From Streptomyces sp. TSRI0107 (GTDB lineage: Bacteria; Actinomycetota; Actinomycetes; Streptomycetales; Streptomycetaceae): a stretch of DNA of 64,000 nucleotides. The DNA lies in NCBI RefSeq assembly GCF_001905845.1, contig NZ_LIVZ01000007.1:62001-126000 (forward strand), given 5' to 3'. Below the pieces are notes generated by a model. It saw only the letters and a program-made list of their open reading frames with translations, was not told the origin of the DNA and made no database searches. A program made the translations under genes and the position numbers. Below are positions 43,472-51,931 of the stretch, in pieces (the first letter of the stretch is position 1; each line of letters begins with the position of its first letter).

Positions 43472-45619
43472 ATGGCGGACGCCCGAGGCGTCGCGCGGCT
43501 GGTCTGCGGGCCGCGCGCCAAGTGGCTGGTGCTCGCTCTGTGGCTGGTGGTGCTCGCGCTGACGGTGCCCTTCGGCCAGCGGCTCACCGGCGCCCAGGAC
43601 AACGACGCGGCCTCCTGGCTGCCCGGCTCCGCCGAGTCCACCCAAGTCATGGAGATCTCCCAGGAGTTCAGGCCCGAGCAGCTCCCCGTGGTCGTCCTCT
43701 ACGCCCGGGAGAGCGGGCTGACGGCCCGGGACCGGGCGGCGATCGCCGAGGACGTGCGCGAGCTCCGGCAGCTGCACGACCACGGCATCCGGGGCGCGGA
43801 GACCCGAGGGCCGGTGTTCGACCGGGAGACCGGACCCCGGGCCGCCCAGGTCTTCGTACCGGTCACCATGGACGAGAAAGGCTGGGAGCACATCGCCCCG
43901 GCCGTCGACTCGATCCGGGCGGGTGCCGGCGCGGGCGGCGCCGGCCTGGCCGTGCACATCACCGGCCCCGGCGGCACGTCCGCGGACTTCGCCGAGGCCT
44001 TCGCGGGCATCGACTCCACGCTGCTGCTCGCCGCGATGGGCGTCGTCGTCGCCATGCTGCTGATCACCTACCGCAGTCCCACACTCCTCCTGGTCCCCCT
44101 GCTGTCGGTGACCGCCGCGCTGTTCACCGCGCAGGCCATCGTCTACTTCCTCGCACAGCACGCGGGTCTGACCGTCAACGGCCAGAGCGCGGGCATCCTC
44201 ACCGTCCTGGTCTTCGGCGCCGGCACCGACTACGCGCTGCTGCTCGTCGCCCGCTACCGGGAGGAACTGCGCCGCCACGCGGACCGGCACGAGGCGATGG
44301 CCCTCGCCCTGGGCCGCGCGGGCCCGGCGGTGATCGCCTCCGGCGCGACGGTCGTGCTCGGCATGCTCGTCCTGCCGGCCGCCGAGATGAACTCCACCAG
44401 CGGCCTCGGCCCGGTCGCGGCCACCGGCGTCGCCGTCGCCCTGCTCGCCATGCTGACGCTGTTCCCGGCGCTGCTGGTGAGCCTCGGCCGCTGGATCTTC
44501 TGGCCGGTCGTCCCCCGCTACGGCGCCGACGACCCGGCGGAGCGCGGGATCTGGGCGCGCACGGGCCGCCGTATCGCCCTCCGCCCGCGCGTGGTGTGGG
44601 CCGTGACGGCCGTGCTCCTCGGGGTCTGCTCGCTCGGCCTGCTCCAGCTGCGCGCCGAGGGCCAGAGCAACGCCGACGCCTTCACCGACAAGCCGGACTC
44701 GATCGTCGGCCAGGAGCTCTCCGCGCGCTGGTTCCCCGCGGGCAGCGGCGATCCGCTCCTCGTCGTCAGCGACCGGGAGCAGGCCGGGCAGGTGGGCCGC
44801 GCGGTCGCCGCGGCCCCGGGCATCGTCCCCGGCTCGGTGGTCCCGGCGCCCGGCGCCGCACCGGTGCACGACGGCAGGGTCCTCTTCGAGGCCACCCTGA
44901 CCGACCCCGCCGACAGCGAGGCCGCGAAGCGGACCGTCGAGCGGGTCCGGGAAGCGGTGCACGCGGTGCCGGACGCCGACGCCCGGGTCGGCGGCGGCAC
45001 GGCGGCCCTGCTGGACATGGACGAGGCGACGACCCGCGACAACCAGCTGATCATTCCGCTGGTGCTGGTGGTCGTGCTGCTGATCCTCTGCGTCCTGCTG
45101 CGCGCCCTGCTCGCCCCGCTGCTGCTGATCGGCACGGTGATCCTGTCGTTCGCGGCGGCGCTCGGGATCAGCGCGTTCGTGTTCCGCCACGCCTTCGGCT
45201 TCGCGAGCGAGCCGACGGACTTCCCGCTCTTCGTGTTCGTCTTCCTGGTCGCCCTGGGCATCGACTACAACATCTTCCTCACCACCCGCATCCGCGAGGA
45301 GGCCGCCCGGCAGGGCACCCGCCCGGGCGTGGTCACCGGCCTCGCGACCACCGGCTCGGTCATCACCTCCGCCGGCCTGGTCCTGGCCGGCACCTTCGCC
45401 GCGCTGGGCACCATGCCCCTGGTCACCTTCGCCGAGATCGGCTTCGCGGTCGCCCTGGGAGTGCTGCTGGACACCTTCGTGGTGCGGTCCGTGCTGGTGA
45501 CGGCACTGTTCCTGGACGTGGGTCCGGCGGTGTGGTGGCCGCACCGGCTGGCCCGGGAGGACGGCGGTCCGCCCGAGCCCGAGCCGGTCGGCGTGGAGGT
45601 CAGCCGGTTCGGCGGATGA
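43472..45619 (+). CDS. MMPL family RND transporter
   Basis: 715 residues with the RND duplication: one N-terminal helix, a periplasmic-type loop (35-170), helices 2-6 including FGAGTDYALLLVARYREEL, helix 7, a second loop (380-520) and helices 8-12 including ALGIDYNIFLTTRIREEA. The two GxDY motifs hold the proton-relay Asp-Tyr pair. Relatives export lipids, siderophores or drugs. ATG 43472 follows GAGGG; two in-frame GTG codons lie 4 and 6 codons earlier. Overlaps the convergent rsmB by 20 bp. Confidence 0.9.
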   Translation: MADARGVARLVCGPRAKWLVLALWLVVLALTVPFGQRLTGAQDNDAASWLPGSAESTQVMEISQEFRPEQLPVVVLYARESGLTARDRAAIAEDVRELRQLHDHGIRGAETRGPVFDRETGPRAAQVFVPVTMDEKGWEHIAPAVDSIRAGAGAGGAGLAVHITGPGGTSADFAEAFAGIDSTLLLAAMGVVVAMLLITYRSPTLLLVPLLSVTAALFTAQAIVYFLAQHAGLTVNGQSAGILTVLVFGAGTDYALLLVARYREELRRHADRHEAMALALGRAGPAVIASGATVVLGMLVLPAAEMNSTSGLGPVAATGVAVALLAMLTLFPALLVSLGRWIFWPVVPRYGADDPAERGIWARTGRRIALRPRVVWAVTAVLLGVCSLGLLQLRAEGQSNADAFTDKPDSIVGQELSARWFPAGSGDPLLVVSDREQAGQVGRAVAAAPGIVPGSVVPAPGAAPVHDGRVLFEATLTDPADSEAAKRTVERVREAVHAVPDADARVGGGTAALLDMDEATTRDNQLIIPLVLVVVLLILCVLLRALLAPLLLIGTVILSFAAALGISAFVFRHAFGFASEPTDFPLFVFVFLVALGIDYNIFLTTRIREEAARQGTRPGVVTGLATTGSVITSAGLVLAGTFAALGTMPLVTFAEIGFAVALGVLLDTFVVRSVLVTALFLDVGPAVWWPHRLAREDGGPPEPEPVGVEVSRFGG

Positions 45620-47027
45620 GCGCGAGGTACATCGCGTCCGTCCCGTGCAGATGCGGCCACAGCTGGACGTCCGGGCCGTCACCGAGGTGCGGTACGCCGG
45701 GCAGCAGCGGACGGGCGTCGATCAGCTCGGCCTGCGGGAACTGCTTGAGCAGGTCGGCGACCACGGCCCGGGTCTCGGCGAGCAGCGGCGAGCAGGTGGC
45801 ATAGCCGACGACACCGCCGACACGGACGGACTCCAGGGCGGTGCGCAGCAGGGCGCGCTGGAGCGGCGCGAAGCCGTCCAGGTCCTCCGGGCGCCGCCGC
45901 CAGCGGGCCTCGGGGCGGCGGCGCAGCGCGCCGAGCCCGGTGCAGGGCACGTCCATCAGCACCCGGTCGAAGGTGCCGGCCCGCCACGGCGGGCGGGTCC
46001 CGTCGGCGGCGATGACCTGGTAGGGGCCGGGGTTGCCGTGCAGCGCCTTGGCGACCAGCCCGGCCCGGTGGGGCTGCTTCTCGGAGGCGAGCAGCGTGGC
46101 GCCCCGCTCGGCGGCCAGCGCGGCGAGCAGCGCGGCCTTGCCGCCGGGGCCGGCGCAGCCGTCCAGCCACTTCTCGTCCGGCCCGTCCAGCGGCGCGTCG
46201 GCGAGGGCTACCGCGACGAGCTGGCTGCCCTCGTCCTGCACGCCGGCCCGGCCCTCGCGGACGGCCTCGATCGCGCCGGGCTCACCGCCCTCGGTGAGCC
46301 GCACGGCGTACGGCGACCAGCGGCCCGCCACCGCGGCGTCCTCCGCCAGCAGTTCCTCGGCCGTGGCCCGGCCGGGACGGGCCACCAGGGTCACCTCGGG
46401 CCGCTCGTTGTCCGCCGCCAGCAGTTCCTCGATGCCGGCACGGCCGCCGCCGAGCGAGTCCCACAGCGCGGAGACCACCCAGCGGGGGTGGGAGTGCACG
46501 ACGGCGAGATGGTCCTCGGGGTCCTCGTCATAGGGCGGCGCGACGCGCTCCAGCCAGCCGTCGAGATCGTGCTGGGCCACCTTCCGCAGCACGGCGTTGA
46601 CGAACTTGGCGCGCCCGTCGCCGAGCACCACGCGGGCCAGCTCCACGGACGCGGACACGGCGGCGTGCGTCGGGATGCGGGTGCCGAGCAGCTGGTGCAC
46701 ACCGAGGCTGAGCACGTCCAGGACCGGCGGGTCGACCTCCCTGAGCGGCCGGTCGACGCAGTCCGCGATGACCGCGTCGTACGTCCCCTGCCGGCGCAGC
46801 GTCCCGTACACCAGCTCGGTGGCCAGCGCGGCGTCCCGCCCGTCGAACTTCTCGGGGCCCTCCTTCTCCCGCGCCTTGCGCAGCAGCGGCGGCAGCACGA
46901 GGTTGGCGTAGGCGTCCCGCTCGTCCACGGCACGCAGCGCCTCGAAGGCGAGGATGCGGACGGGGTCCTTCTGGGGCCGACGGTAGGGCTTGCCGGGCTT
47001 GCGGGGCCGCCGGGAGGTGTCGCTCAC
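45600..47027 (-). CDS. rsmB: 16S rRNA (cytosine-967 C5) methyltransferase
   Basis: 475 residues from GTG 47027 (GGAG nine nt upstream). N-terminal NusB-like RNA-binding domain (20-170), C-terminal Rossmann methyltransferase with SAM motif LDGCAGPGGKAALLA and the catalytic pair: DVPCTGLGALRRRPEARW (Cys of motif IV) and VGYATCSPLLAET (Cys of motif VI). It modifies 16S rRNA. fmt lies upstream on the same strand, 91 bp away. Confidence 0.95.
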   Translation of the reverse strand: MSDTSRRPRKPGKPYRRPQKDPVRILAFEALRAVDERDAYANLVLPPLLRKAREKEGPEKFDGRDAALATELVYGTLRRQGTYDAVIADCVDRPLREVDPPVLDVLSLGVHQLLGTRIPTHAAVSASVELARVVLGDGRAKFVNAVLRKVAQHDLDGWLERVAPPYDEDPEDHLAVVHSHPRWVVSALWDSLGGGRAGIEELLAADNERPEVTLVARPGRATAEELLAEDAAVAGRWSPYAVRLTEGGEPGAIEAVREGRAGVQDEGSQLVAVALADAPLDGPDEKWLDGCAGPGGKAALLAALAAERGATLLASEKQPHRAGLVAKALHGNPGPYQVIAADGTRPPWRAGTFDRVLMDVPCTGLGALRRRPEARWRRRPEDLDGFAPLQRALLRTALESVRVGGVVGYATCSPLLAETRAVVADLLKQFPQAELIDARPLLPGVPHLGDGPDVQLWPHLHGTDAMYLALIRRTG

Positions 47028-47053
47028 GAAAAGGTGCTCCGGATTTCTGTATA

Positions 47054-47087
47054 CGGTGTGCGACCAGCCTACGTGGGCCGCACACCG
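47054..47087 (-). repeat. Inverted repeat between fmt and rsmB
   Basis: CGGTGTGCG-N16-CGCACACCG, perfect 9-bp arms in the 91-bp spacer. It may be a weak intra-operon terminator or overlap a promoter (an ATACGGT string lies at its edge). Confidence 0.45.
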
Positions 47088-47118
47088 CCCGCGCCGGGCC
47101 TGGGGGGCGTCTCGCCGC

Positions 47119-48051
47119 CTAGGCGCCGACGGTCTCGCCGTCGGCGATGCGCACGCCGCGAGCCCAGTCCGCCGCGCGCATCGGCTTCTTGCCCTGGGCC
47201 TGGACCCACAGCAGCTCCACGGCGTGCGAGCCGGTGCCGACGTGGACGTTGTTCTTGCCGACGGACAGTCGTCCGGGAGCGAGGTCGGTGCGGTCCGGGG
47301 TCAGGGCGACCTGGATGAGCTTGAGCCGTTCGCCTCGGAACGTGGTCCACGCGCCCGGCGCGGGGGTGCACCCGCGCACCACCCGGTCGACGCGCAGCGC
47401 GGGCGCGGCCCAGTCGATCCGCGCGTCCTCGACGGTGATCTTCGGCGCGAGGGTGATCCCGTCGGGGGGCTGCGGCACGGCCTTGAGCGTGCCGTCCTCG
47501 ATGCCGTCCATGGTCGCGGCCAGCAGTCCGGCACCGGCGAATGCCAGCCGGGTCAGCAGGTCGCCGCTGGTGTCGGTGGGGCGGACCTGCTCGGTGACCG
47601 TGCCGTAGACGGGACCGGAGTCCAGCCCCTCCTCGATCAGGAACGTCGAGGCGCCGGTGATCTCGTCACCGGCCATGATCGAGTGCTGCACGGGCGCCGC
47701 CCCGCGCCAGGCGGGCAGCAGCGAGAAGTGCAGATTGACCCAGCCGTGCGCGGGGATGTCCAGGGCGACCCGCGGCAGCAGCGCGCCGTAGGCGACGACG
47801 GGGCAGCAGTCCGGGGCGATGGCGCTCAGCCGCTCCAGGAACTCCGGGTCGCGCGGCTTCGCCGGCTTCAGCACCTCGATGCCGGCCTCCTCCGCCCGCT
47901 CGGCCACGGGCGAGGCGACCAGCCTGCGGCCCCGCCCTGCGGGCGCGTCGGGCCGGGTGACGACGGCGGCCACCTCGTGCCGGCCGGAGGCCAGCAGAGC
48001 GTCCAGGGCGGGAACGGCGACCTCGGGGGTACCGGCGAAGACCAGCTTCAT
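47119..48051 (-). CDS. fmt: Methionyl-tRNA formyltransferase
   Basis: 310 residues. It formylates initiator Met-tRNA with 10-formyl-THF. N-terminal Rossmann domain starts MKLVFAGTPEVAVP; the catalytic triad positions are Asn and His of WVNLHFSLLPAWRGAAP and Asp of EGLDSGPVY. C-terminal OB-like tRNA-binding domain from about 205. In the usual rsmB-fmt-priA-metK neighbourhood. Confidence 0.95.
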   Translation of the reverse strand: MKLVFAGTPEVAVPALDALLASGRHEVAAVVTRPDAPAGRGRRLVASPVAERAEEAGIEVLKPAKPRDPEFLERLSAIAPDCCPVVAYGALLPRVALDIPAHGWVNLHFSLLPAWRGAAPVQHSIMAGDEITGASTFLIEEGLDSGPVYGTVTEQVRPTDTSGDLLTRLAFAGAGLLAATMDGIEDGTLKAVPQPPDGITLAPKITVEDARIDWAAPALRVDRVVRGCTPAPGAWTTFRGERLKLIQVALTPDRTDLAPGRLSVGKNNVHVGTGSHAVELLWVQAQGKKPMRAADWARGVRIADGETVGA

Positions 48052-48171
48052 GGGTGGGCACGGGCCTCTCGGACGGAATTGTGCGGGCAACGCAAAGTCT
48101 AATTCCCACGCGGCGAACGCCCCTGACGGTGGAAAACCCGCAGGCGGGACGCACAGCGCACACCATCACGC

Positions 48172-48201
48172 GGGGGCGCGGGCATATGCCCGCACGCCCC
48201 C
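48172..48201. repeat. Near-perfect palindrome in the fmt / HTH intergenic region
   Basis: The centre GCGGGCATATGCCCGC (48178-48193) is a perfect 16-bp palindrome, extended by GGGGG/CCCCC arms with a 2-nt bulge. It may be an operator or a hairpin. The divergent interval is 260 bp. Confidence 0.6.
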
Positions 48202-48230
48202 GGTGCGTGACCAGCGGCGCCGATCCGCGT

Positions 48231-48251
48231 TGGTCAAGACAGAGTTGACCA
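48231..48251. promoter_or_regulatory. Inverted repeat TGGTCAA-N7-TTGACCA
   Basis: Perfect 7+7 bp arms 61 bp upstream of the start of the HTH-like gene at 48312. The right arm doubles as a TTGACC -35-like string, but no -10 box is obvious at the right distance. Confidence 0.5.
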
Positions 48252-48311
48252 CCACGGGCCGCGATCGCGGCCCGATCCTTTCTCCTCAACGCCGGTTCGA
48301 GAGGCTTGTTC

Positions 48312-48854
48312 ATGGCCGACCACGCAACCCACGACGCCCAGGCTCGGGCCAGCCTGCACTTGCTGGTGCGGGACATCGAGCGGGTCCGCCGGCAGGTGGA
48401 CGCACTGCGCACGCTCACCGCCCAGCTGGGAAACGTCTACCGCCCGCGCCGCTCCGGCCCCTCCACGGGCTTCGTCGTCTACGGACGCGCCCCCGCCCCG
48501 ACCGTCCGCCTCGCCCAGGAACTGCGGGACAGTGTCGAGACCCTGGTCACGGCAGCGGTCGACTTCGACCGCTCGCTCGGCTTCTCGTGGGACGCGGTGG
48601 GCTCCGCCCTCGGAGTCACCAAGCAGGCGGTGCACCGTCGTTACGGCTCCCGCCGCGCCGCCGCCCAGGCGGCCGCCGAGGCCGAGCGCGGCACCGAGCC
48701 GTCGGGCACCCGGACGGTCAACGTCGGCACCGGCCTGCCCGCCGTGCCGACGGTCCCGGCCGCCCGCTCCATGCCCACCCAGCCGACGGCGGGCAGCCCG
48801 GCCCTGCGCGACGAGGCCAGGACGACGGCCTTCCCGAGCCCCCGCAACGGCTGA
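48312..48854 (+). CDS. HTH-like conserved hypothetical protein
   Basis: 180 residues from ATG 48312 (GAGAGG upstream). Residues 10-100 are helical; near 95-120 the sequence GFSWDAVGSALGVTKQAVHRRYG reads as a helix-turn-helix. The last 60 residues are low-complexity and polar. Conserved between fmt and priA in Streptomyces as far as I recall; possibly a DNA-binding protein, role unknown. Confidence 0.75.
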   Translation: MADHATHDAQARASLHLLVRDIERVRRQVDALRTLTAQLGNVYRPRRSGPSTGFVVYGRAPAPTVRLAQELRDSVETLVTAAVDFDRSLGFSWDAVGSALGVTKQAVHRRYGSRRAAAQAAAEAERGTEPSGTRTVNVGTGLPAVPTVPAARSMPTQPTAGSPALRDEARTTAFPSPRNG

Positions 48855-48883
48855 CACCGACCGCCCCCGCCCCCGCCCCGAAC

Positions 48884-48918
48884 ACTGCCCTCCCGGTGCA
48901 CCGCCCCGGGAGGGCAGT
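48884..48918 (+). terminator. Terminator after the HTH-like gene
   Basis: A perfect 13-bp stem ACTGCCCTCCCGG / CCGGGAGGGCAGT, loop of 9 nt, 30 bp past the stop codon. Confidence 0.85.
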
Positions 48919-48954
48919 CCGTGTGCGGCTCCGGGACCACAGCCCTCCCCGCTG

Positions 48955-49332
48955 AGCGCGCCGCACGCACTCGTCGCCGGGCTCGCCGCCGCGTGGCTCC
49001 CCCGTCGGGCTCGCCACACGCATCCTCGCCGCGCTCGCCGCCGCGTCCCTCCCCCACCGGGCCTGCCGCCGCGTCCCTCCTCGCCGGGCTCGGTCGCCGC
49101 ACTCGCCGCCGCGTCCCTCCTCGCCGGGCCCGCCGACGCGCCCCCTCGCCGCCGCGTCCCTCCCCCGCCGGGCTCGCCGCACGCATCCTCGCCGCGCTCG
49201 CCACCGCGTCGCTCTCCCGTCGGGCCCGCCGCACGCACCTCCTCGTCGGGCCCGCCGCCGCGTCCCTCCCCCGCCGAGCCCGCCGCCGCGCCCCTCCGCC
49301 GCGCTCGGCCGCCGGGCTCGCCGCCGCGTCGC
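48955..49332. repeat. GC-rich degenerate tandem repeat array between convergent genes
   Basis: About 380 bp made of 24-28-bp variants of a unit close to GCCGCCGCGTCCCTCC plus CGCCGGGCTC. At least eight copies are recognisable, some with a CGCACGCATCCTC variant, and a larger order (long unit, short unit) recurs. All six frames are open over most of it, which is an effect of composition. No promoter or gene is visible in it; it runs up to the priA stop. Confidence 0.8.
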
Positions 49333-51480
49333 TCAGCCGATGTCCGGCGGATCGATCCGCACCCGTACCGCCGCCCCGCTCCCCCGCGCCGTCCGTGCCG
49401 CCTGGGTGGCCTTCAGCGCGGACGCCAGTGCGGCTCCGCGGCCCGGTGGTACGCGGATCAGCGCCCGCTCCCAGTGCTCCCCGGGCGGTGGCGCGCCCGG
49501 CCGGCGTGGCCCGCCCGGGGCGGGGACGGGCACCGGTACCGGGCCCAGCACCTCCGCCTCGGGCGGCATGTCGACCATCGTCAGGAACTCCGCGACCGCC
49601 TCCGCCGTCCCCGAGACCGCCGCCATCCGGGACACCGGCGGAAACCCCAGCTCGGCGCGCTCGGCCAGCTCCCGCACCGCGTGCCCGACGGGGTCCCACC
49701 GCACCAGCGCCTGCACCGGGCGCAGCGTGGACTCGGCGACCACCACCACGGTCCCGCCCGCGCCCTGCGGACGCACCAGCGCGCCGGCCGCGATCCACCG
49801 GCGCAGCGCGTCCTCACCGGCGCGCAGGTCGGGCCGCCCGAGCATGGCCCAGCCGTCGAGCAGCAGGGCGGCGGCGTAACCGCCCTCGGCGACGGGCTCG
49901 GCGCCCGGTGTGCTCACCACCAGCGCGGGCGTCCCCGGCACCGTGTCCAGCACGTGCTCGCGCCCCGACGTCCGCACCGGGACCGCCGGGAAGGCCCGTC
50001 CCAGCTCCTCCGCGGTCCGCCGGGCGCCCACGACCTGCGCGCGCAGCCGGAACGACCCGCACTCCGGGCAGTGCCAGGACTCCTCCGCGCGACCGCACCA
50101 GCCGCACCGCAGCGCCCCGGCGTCCTGCGCCTCGAGCGGTCCGGCGCAGTGCCGGCAGCGGGCGGGCTCGCGGCAGCGGGCGCACGCCATCCGCGGGACG
50201 TAGCCCCGCCGGGGCACCTGGACCAGGACCGGTCCGTGCCGCAGCCCCTCCCTGACCGTCTGCCAGGCCAGGGTCGGCAGCCGGGCCGCCCGGGCGGCCT
50301 CGTCCCGGGCCAGGTCCTCGTCGCCGACGGTCCGCACCAGCGGGGCGGCGGCCCGCACCTGCTCGCGCCCGGCGACCAGGGGCCGCGCCCAGCCGCTCTC
50401 CACGAGCTGCGCGGCCTCCACCGTGCAGCTCCAGCCGCCCAGCAGGAAGGCGCACTTGTCCTGGGCGGCCCGCAGCAGCAGCACGTCCCGGGCGTGCGGC
50501 TGCGGCGCGTGCAGCTCGCTGTGGCTGTCGTCCCCGTCGTCCCAGAGGGCGACCAGCCCGAGGTCCTGGACCGGCGCGAACATGGCGGCCCGGGTGCCGA
50601 CCACCGCCCGTACGGACCCTCTGCGTACCGCCAGCCATTCGCGGTACCGCTTCTCGGGCCCCGCGTCGGCGGTGAGCAGCGCGTGCCGCCCCGGTCCGAG
50701 CAGGGCGGTCAGGGCGGCGTCGACCCGTGCGGCGGCCCGCCCGTCCGGTACGACGACGAGCGCGCCGCGTCCGGAGGCCAGCGTCGCGGCGACGGCGCGG
50801 GCCAGCTCGGCGCTCCACTCCGGGCCGGGCAGCGCGTTCCACACGGCGCGCGGCGCGCCCCCCGAGGCCAGCGCCGCCAGGAACGCCGGCCCTCGCTCGT
50901 ACCGCGTCCAGGACTCCGCGTCCGGCGCCGGGGGCGGCGGCAGCGGCGCGGGGGACGGCCGCTGCTCGGCCTTCGCGCTGCGCGGCGGCACGGCGAGCTG
51001 GAGCACGTCGGCGAGGCTTCCGGCGTACCGGTCGGCGACCGCGCGGGCCAGCCCCAGCAGTTCCTCGCTCAATACCCGCTCGGGCGACACGACCTGCGCC
51101 AGCGCGGCCAGCGGCCCGGAGTAGTCGGACTCCGCCCGCCGCTCGATCAGGAACCCGTCGATCAGACCGCCGCCCTCGCGGCGCCCCTCGCGCACCCGGT
51201 GCCGCCCGGCCCCGAACCGCACCCGCACCCGGACGCCCGGCTGCGCGTCGGCGTCCAGTTCCTCGGGCACGGCGTAGTCGAAGTAGCGGTCGAGGTGCAG
51301 TACACCCTTGTCCACGAGCACCCGCGCCACGGGCAGCTCCTTGGCGAGCGCGGCGCCCCGCCACGTCCGCGGCTTGGCCTTCGGCGCCTTGGCCTTGCGC
51401 ACGCTCTCCCGAATGAGCGCGAGCTGCTCCGGCGGCGCGCCCTCCGCGCCGCCGCCCCCCTGACCGTTCTCGCTGCTCAC
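49333..51480 (-). CDS. priA: Primosomal protein N' (PriA), actinobacterial degenerate form
   Basis: 715 residues from GTG 51480. It retains the DNA-binding 3'-BD domain (about 45-150; VLVDKGVLHLDRYFDYAVPEEL) and the eight-Cys double zinc site (CARCREPARCRHCAGP ... CGWC ... CPEC at about 430-475), but the helicase motifs are eroded: GRGALVVVPDGRAA stands where Walker A (GxTGSGKT) should be, and DDGDDSHSE replaces DEEHE. This matches what is known of actinobacterial PriA, which is thought to lack helicase activity and to act as a replication-restart scaffold. Confidence 0.9.
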   Translation of the reverse strand: MSSENGQGGGGAEGAPPEQLALIRESVRKAKAPKAKPRTWRGAALAKELPVARVLVDKGVLHLDRYFDYAVPEELDADAQPGVRVRVRFGAGRHRVREGRREGGGLIDGFLIERRAESDYSGPLAALAQVVSPERVLSEELLGLARAVADRYAGSLADVLQLAVPPRSAKAEQRPSPAPLPPPPAPDAESWTRYERGPAFLAALASGGAPRAVWNALPGPEWSAELARAVAATLASGRGALVVVPDGRAAARVDAALTALLGPGRHALLTADAGPEKRYREWLAVRRGSVRAVVGTRAAMFAPVQDLGLVALWDDGDDSHSELHAPQPHARDVLLLRAAQDKCAFLLGGWSCTVEAAQLVESGWARPLVAGREQVRAAAPLVRTVGDEDLARDEAARAARLPTLAWQTVREGLRHGPVLVQVPRRGYVPRMACARCREPARCRHCAGPLEAQDAGALRCGWCGRAEESWHCPECGSFRLRAQVVGARRTAEELGRAFPAVPVRTSGREHVLDTVPGTPALVVSTPGAEPVAEGGYAAALLLDGWAMLGRPDLRAGEDALRRWIAAGALVRPQGAGGTVVVVAESTLRPVQALVRWDPVGHAVRELAERAELGFPPVSRMAAVSGTAEAVAEFLTMVDMPPEAEVLGPVPVPVPAPGGPRRPGAPPPGEHWERALIRVPPGRGAALASALKATQAARTARGSGAAVRVRIDPPDIG

Positions 51481-51534
51481 GCTTGCATTCTTACCAAACC
51501 GCACTGACACCGACGCGCGGCCCGAGATCACCTC

Positions 51535-51658
51535 GGCCGCGGACGAACGCCCATCGGCGCTTCCGCCTTAGCCCGCTCGGCCATACCGGTCCGCCTGAAC
51601 GGACCGGCAGCAGGATTCGAACCTGCGAGAGGAGAGATCCCCAGAAGTACCCGCGGCC
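51535..51658 (-). ncRNA. Circularly permuted class II tRNA-like RNA (3' half precedes 5' half)
   Basis: Read 5' to 3' on the minus strand: outer helix strand GGCCGCGG (51658-51651); GTA; stem strand CTTC (51647-51644); variable arm GGGGA-TCTC-TCCTC (51642-51629); T arm GCAGG-TTCGAAT-CCTGC (51626-51610); acceptor 3' strand TGCCGGT (51609-51603), CCG; loop TTCAGG; CGG, acceptor 5' strand ACCGGTA (51590-51584); U8, G9; D arm GCC-GAGCGGGCTAA-GGC (51581-51565); G; stem strand GAAG (51563-51560); hairpin CGCC-GATG-GGCG; outer helix strand CCGCGGCC (51542-51535). The acceptor strands pair (one G-U), CTTC pairs GAAG and the outer strands pair perfectly. No standard anticodon loop is seen. Located between metK and priA. 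Confidence 0.75.
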
Positions 51659-51879
51659 TTCGCACCGGGCACGCGTCGTCGGCCTCCCGAGATCAGGCCG
51701 GCTTCGGCACATGTCTTCCAGATTCACCGCACGCCCGAGAGCGCACTCCACCGAAGGAACCGAAACCCTCGCACCGGGAGATCACCACCGTACGGCGCCG
51801 TGATCCCGCCGTGCCAGCGATTTCCCCACCGGGTGGGGCCGGGTAGGGCAGGGACGGGGCGGGGCGGGGCGGAACGCGA

Positions 51880-51915
51880 CGAGGCCCGGCGCCCCCGAAG
51901 GGGTACCGGGCCTCG
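51880..51915 (-). terminator. Terminator after metK
   Basis: Perfect outer stem CGAGGCCCGG / CCGGGCCTCG with an inner CCCC/GGGG helix, 17 bp after the metK stop. It separates metK from the tRNA-like RNA and priA. Confidence 0.85.
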
Positions 51916-51931
51916 CGGAGACCGTCGGGGC

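Noticed and set aside
48955..49332. CRISPR array or long hidden coding region in the repeat block
   Set aside because: Units are degenerate and contiguous without unique spacers; open frames in all directions follow from GC content and have no binding site or family resemblance.
51535..51658. attR/attP remnant of an integrative element in a tRNA gene
   Set aside because: No integrase, excisionase or second tRNA copy is nearby, and the acceptor halves match each other, which a leftover 3' fragment plus unrelated 5' fragment would not.
51541..51660. Ordinary tRNA-Ser or tRNA-Leu gene
   Set aside because: T arm and D arm are both on the minus strand but in reversed order; no linear cloverleaf with an anticodon arm can be drawn, and the plus strand gives none either.
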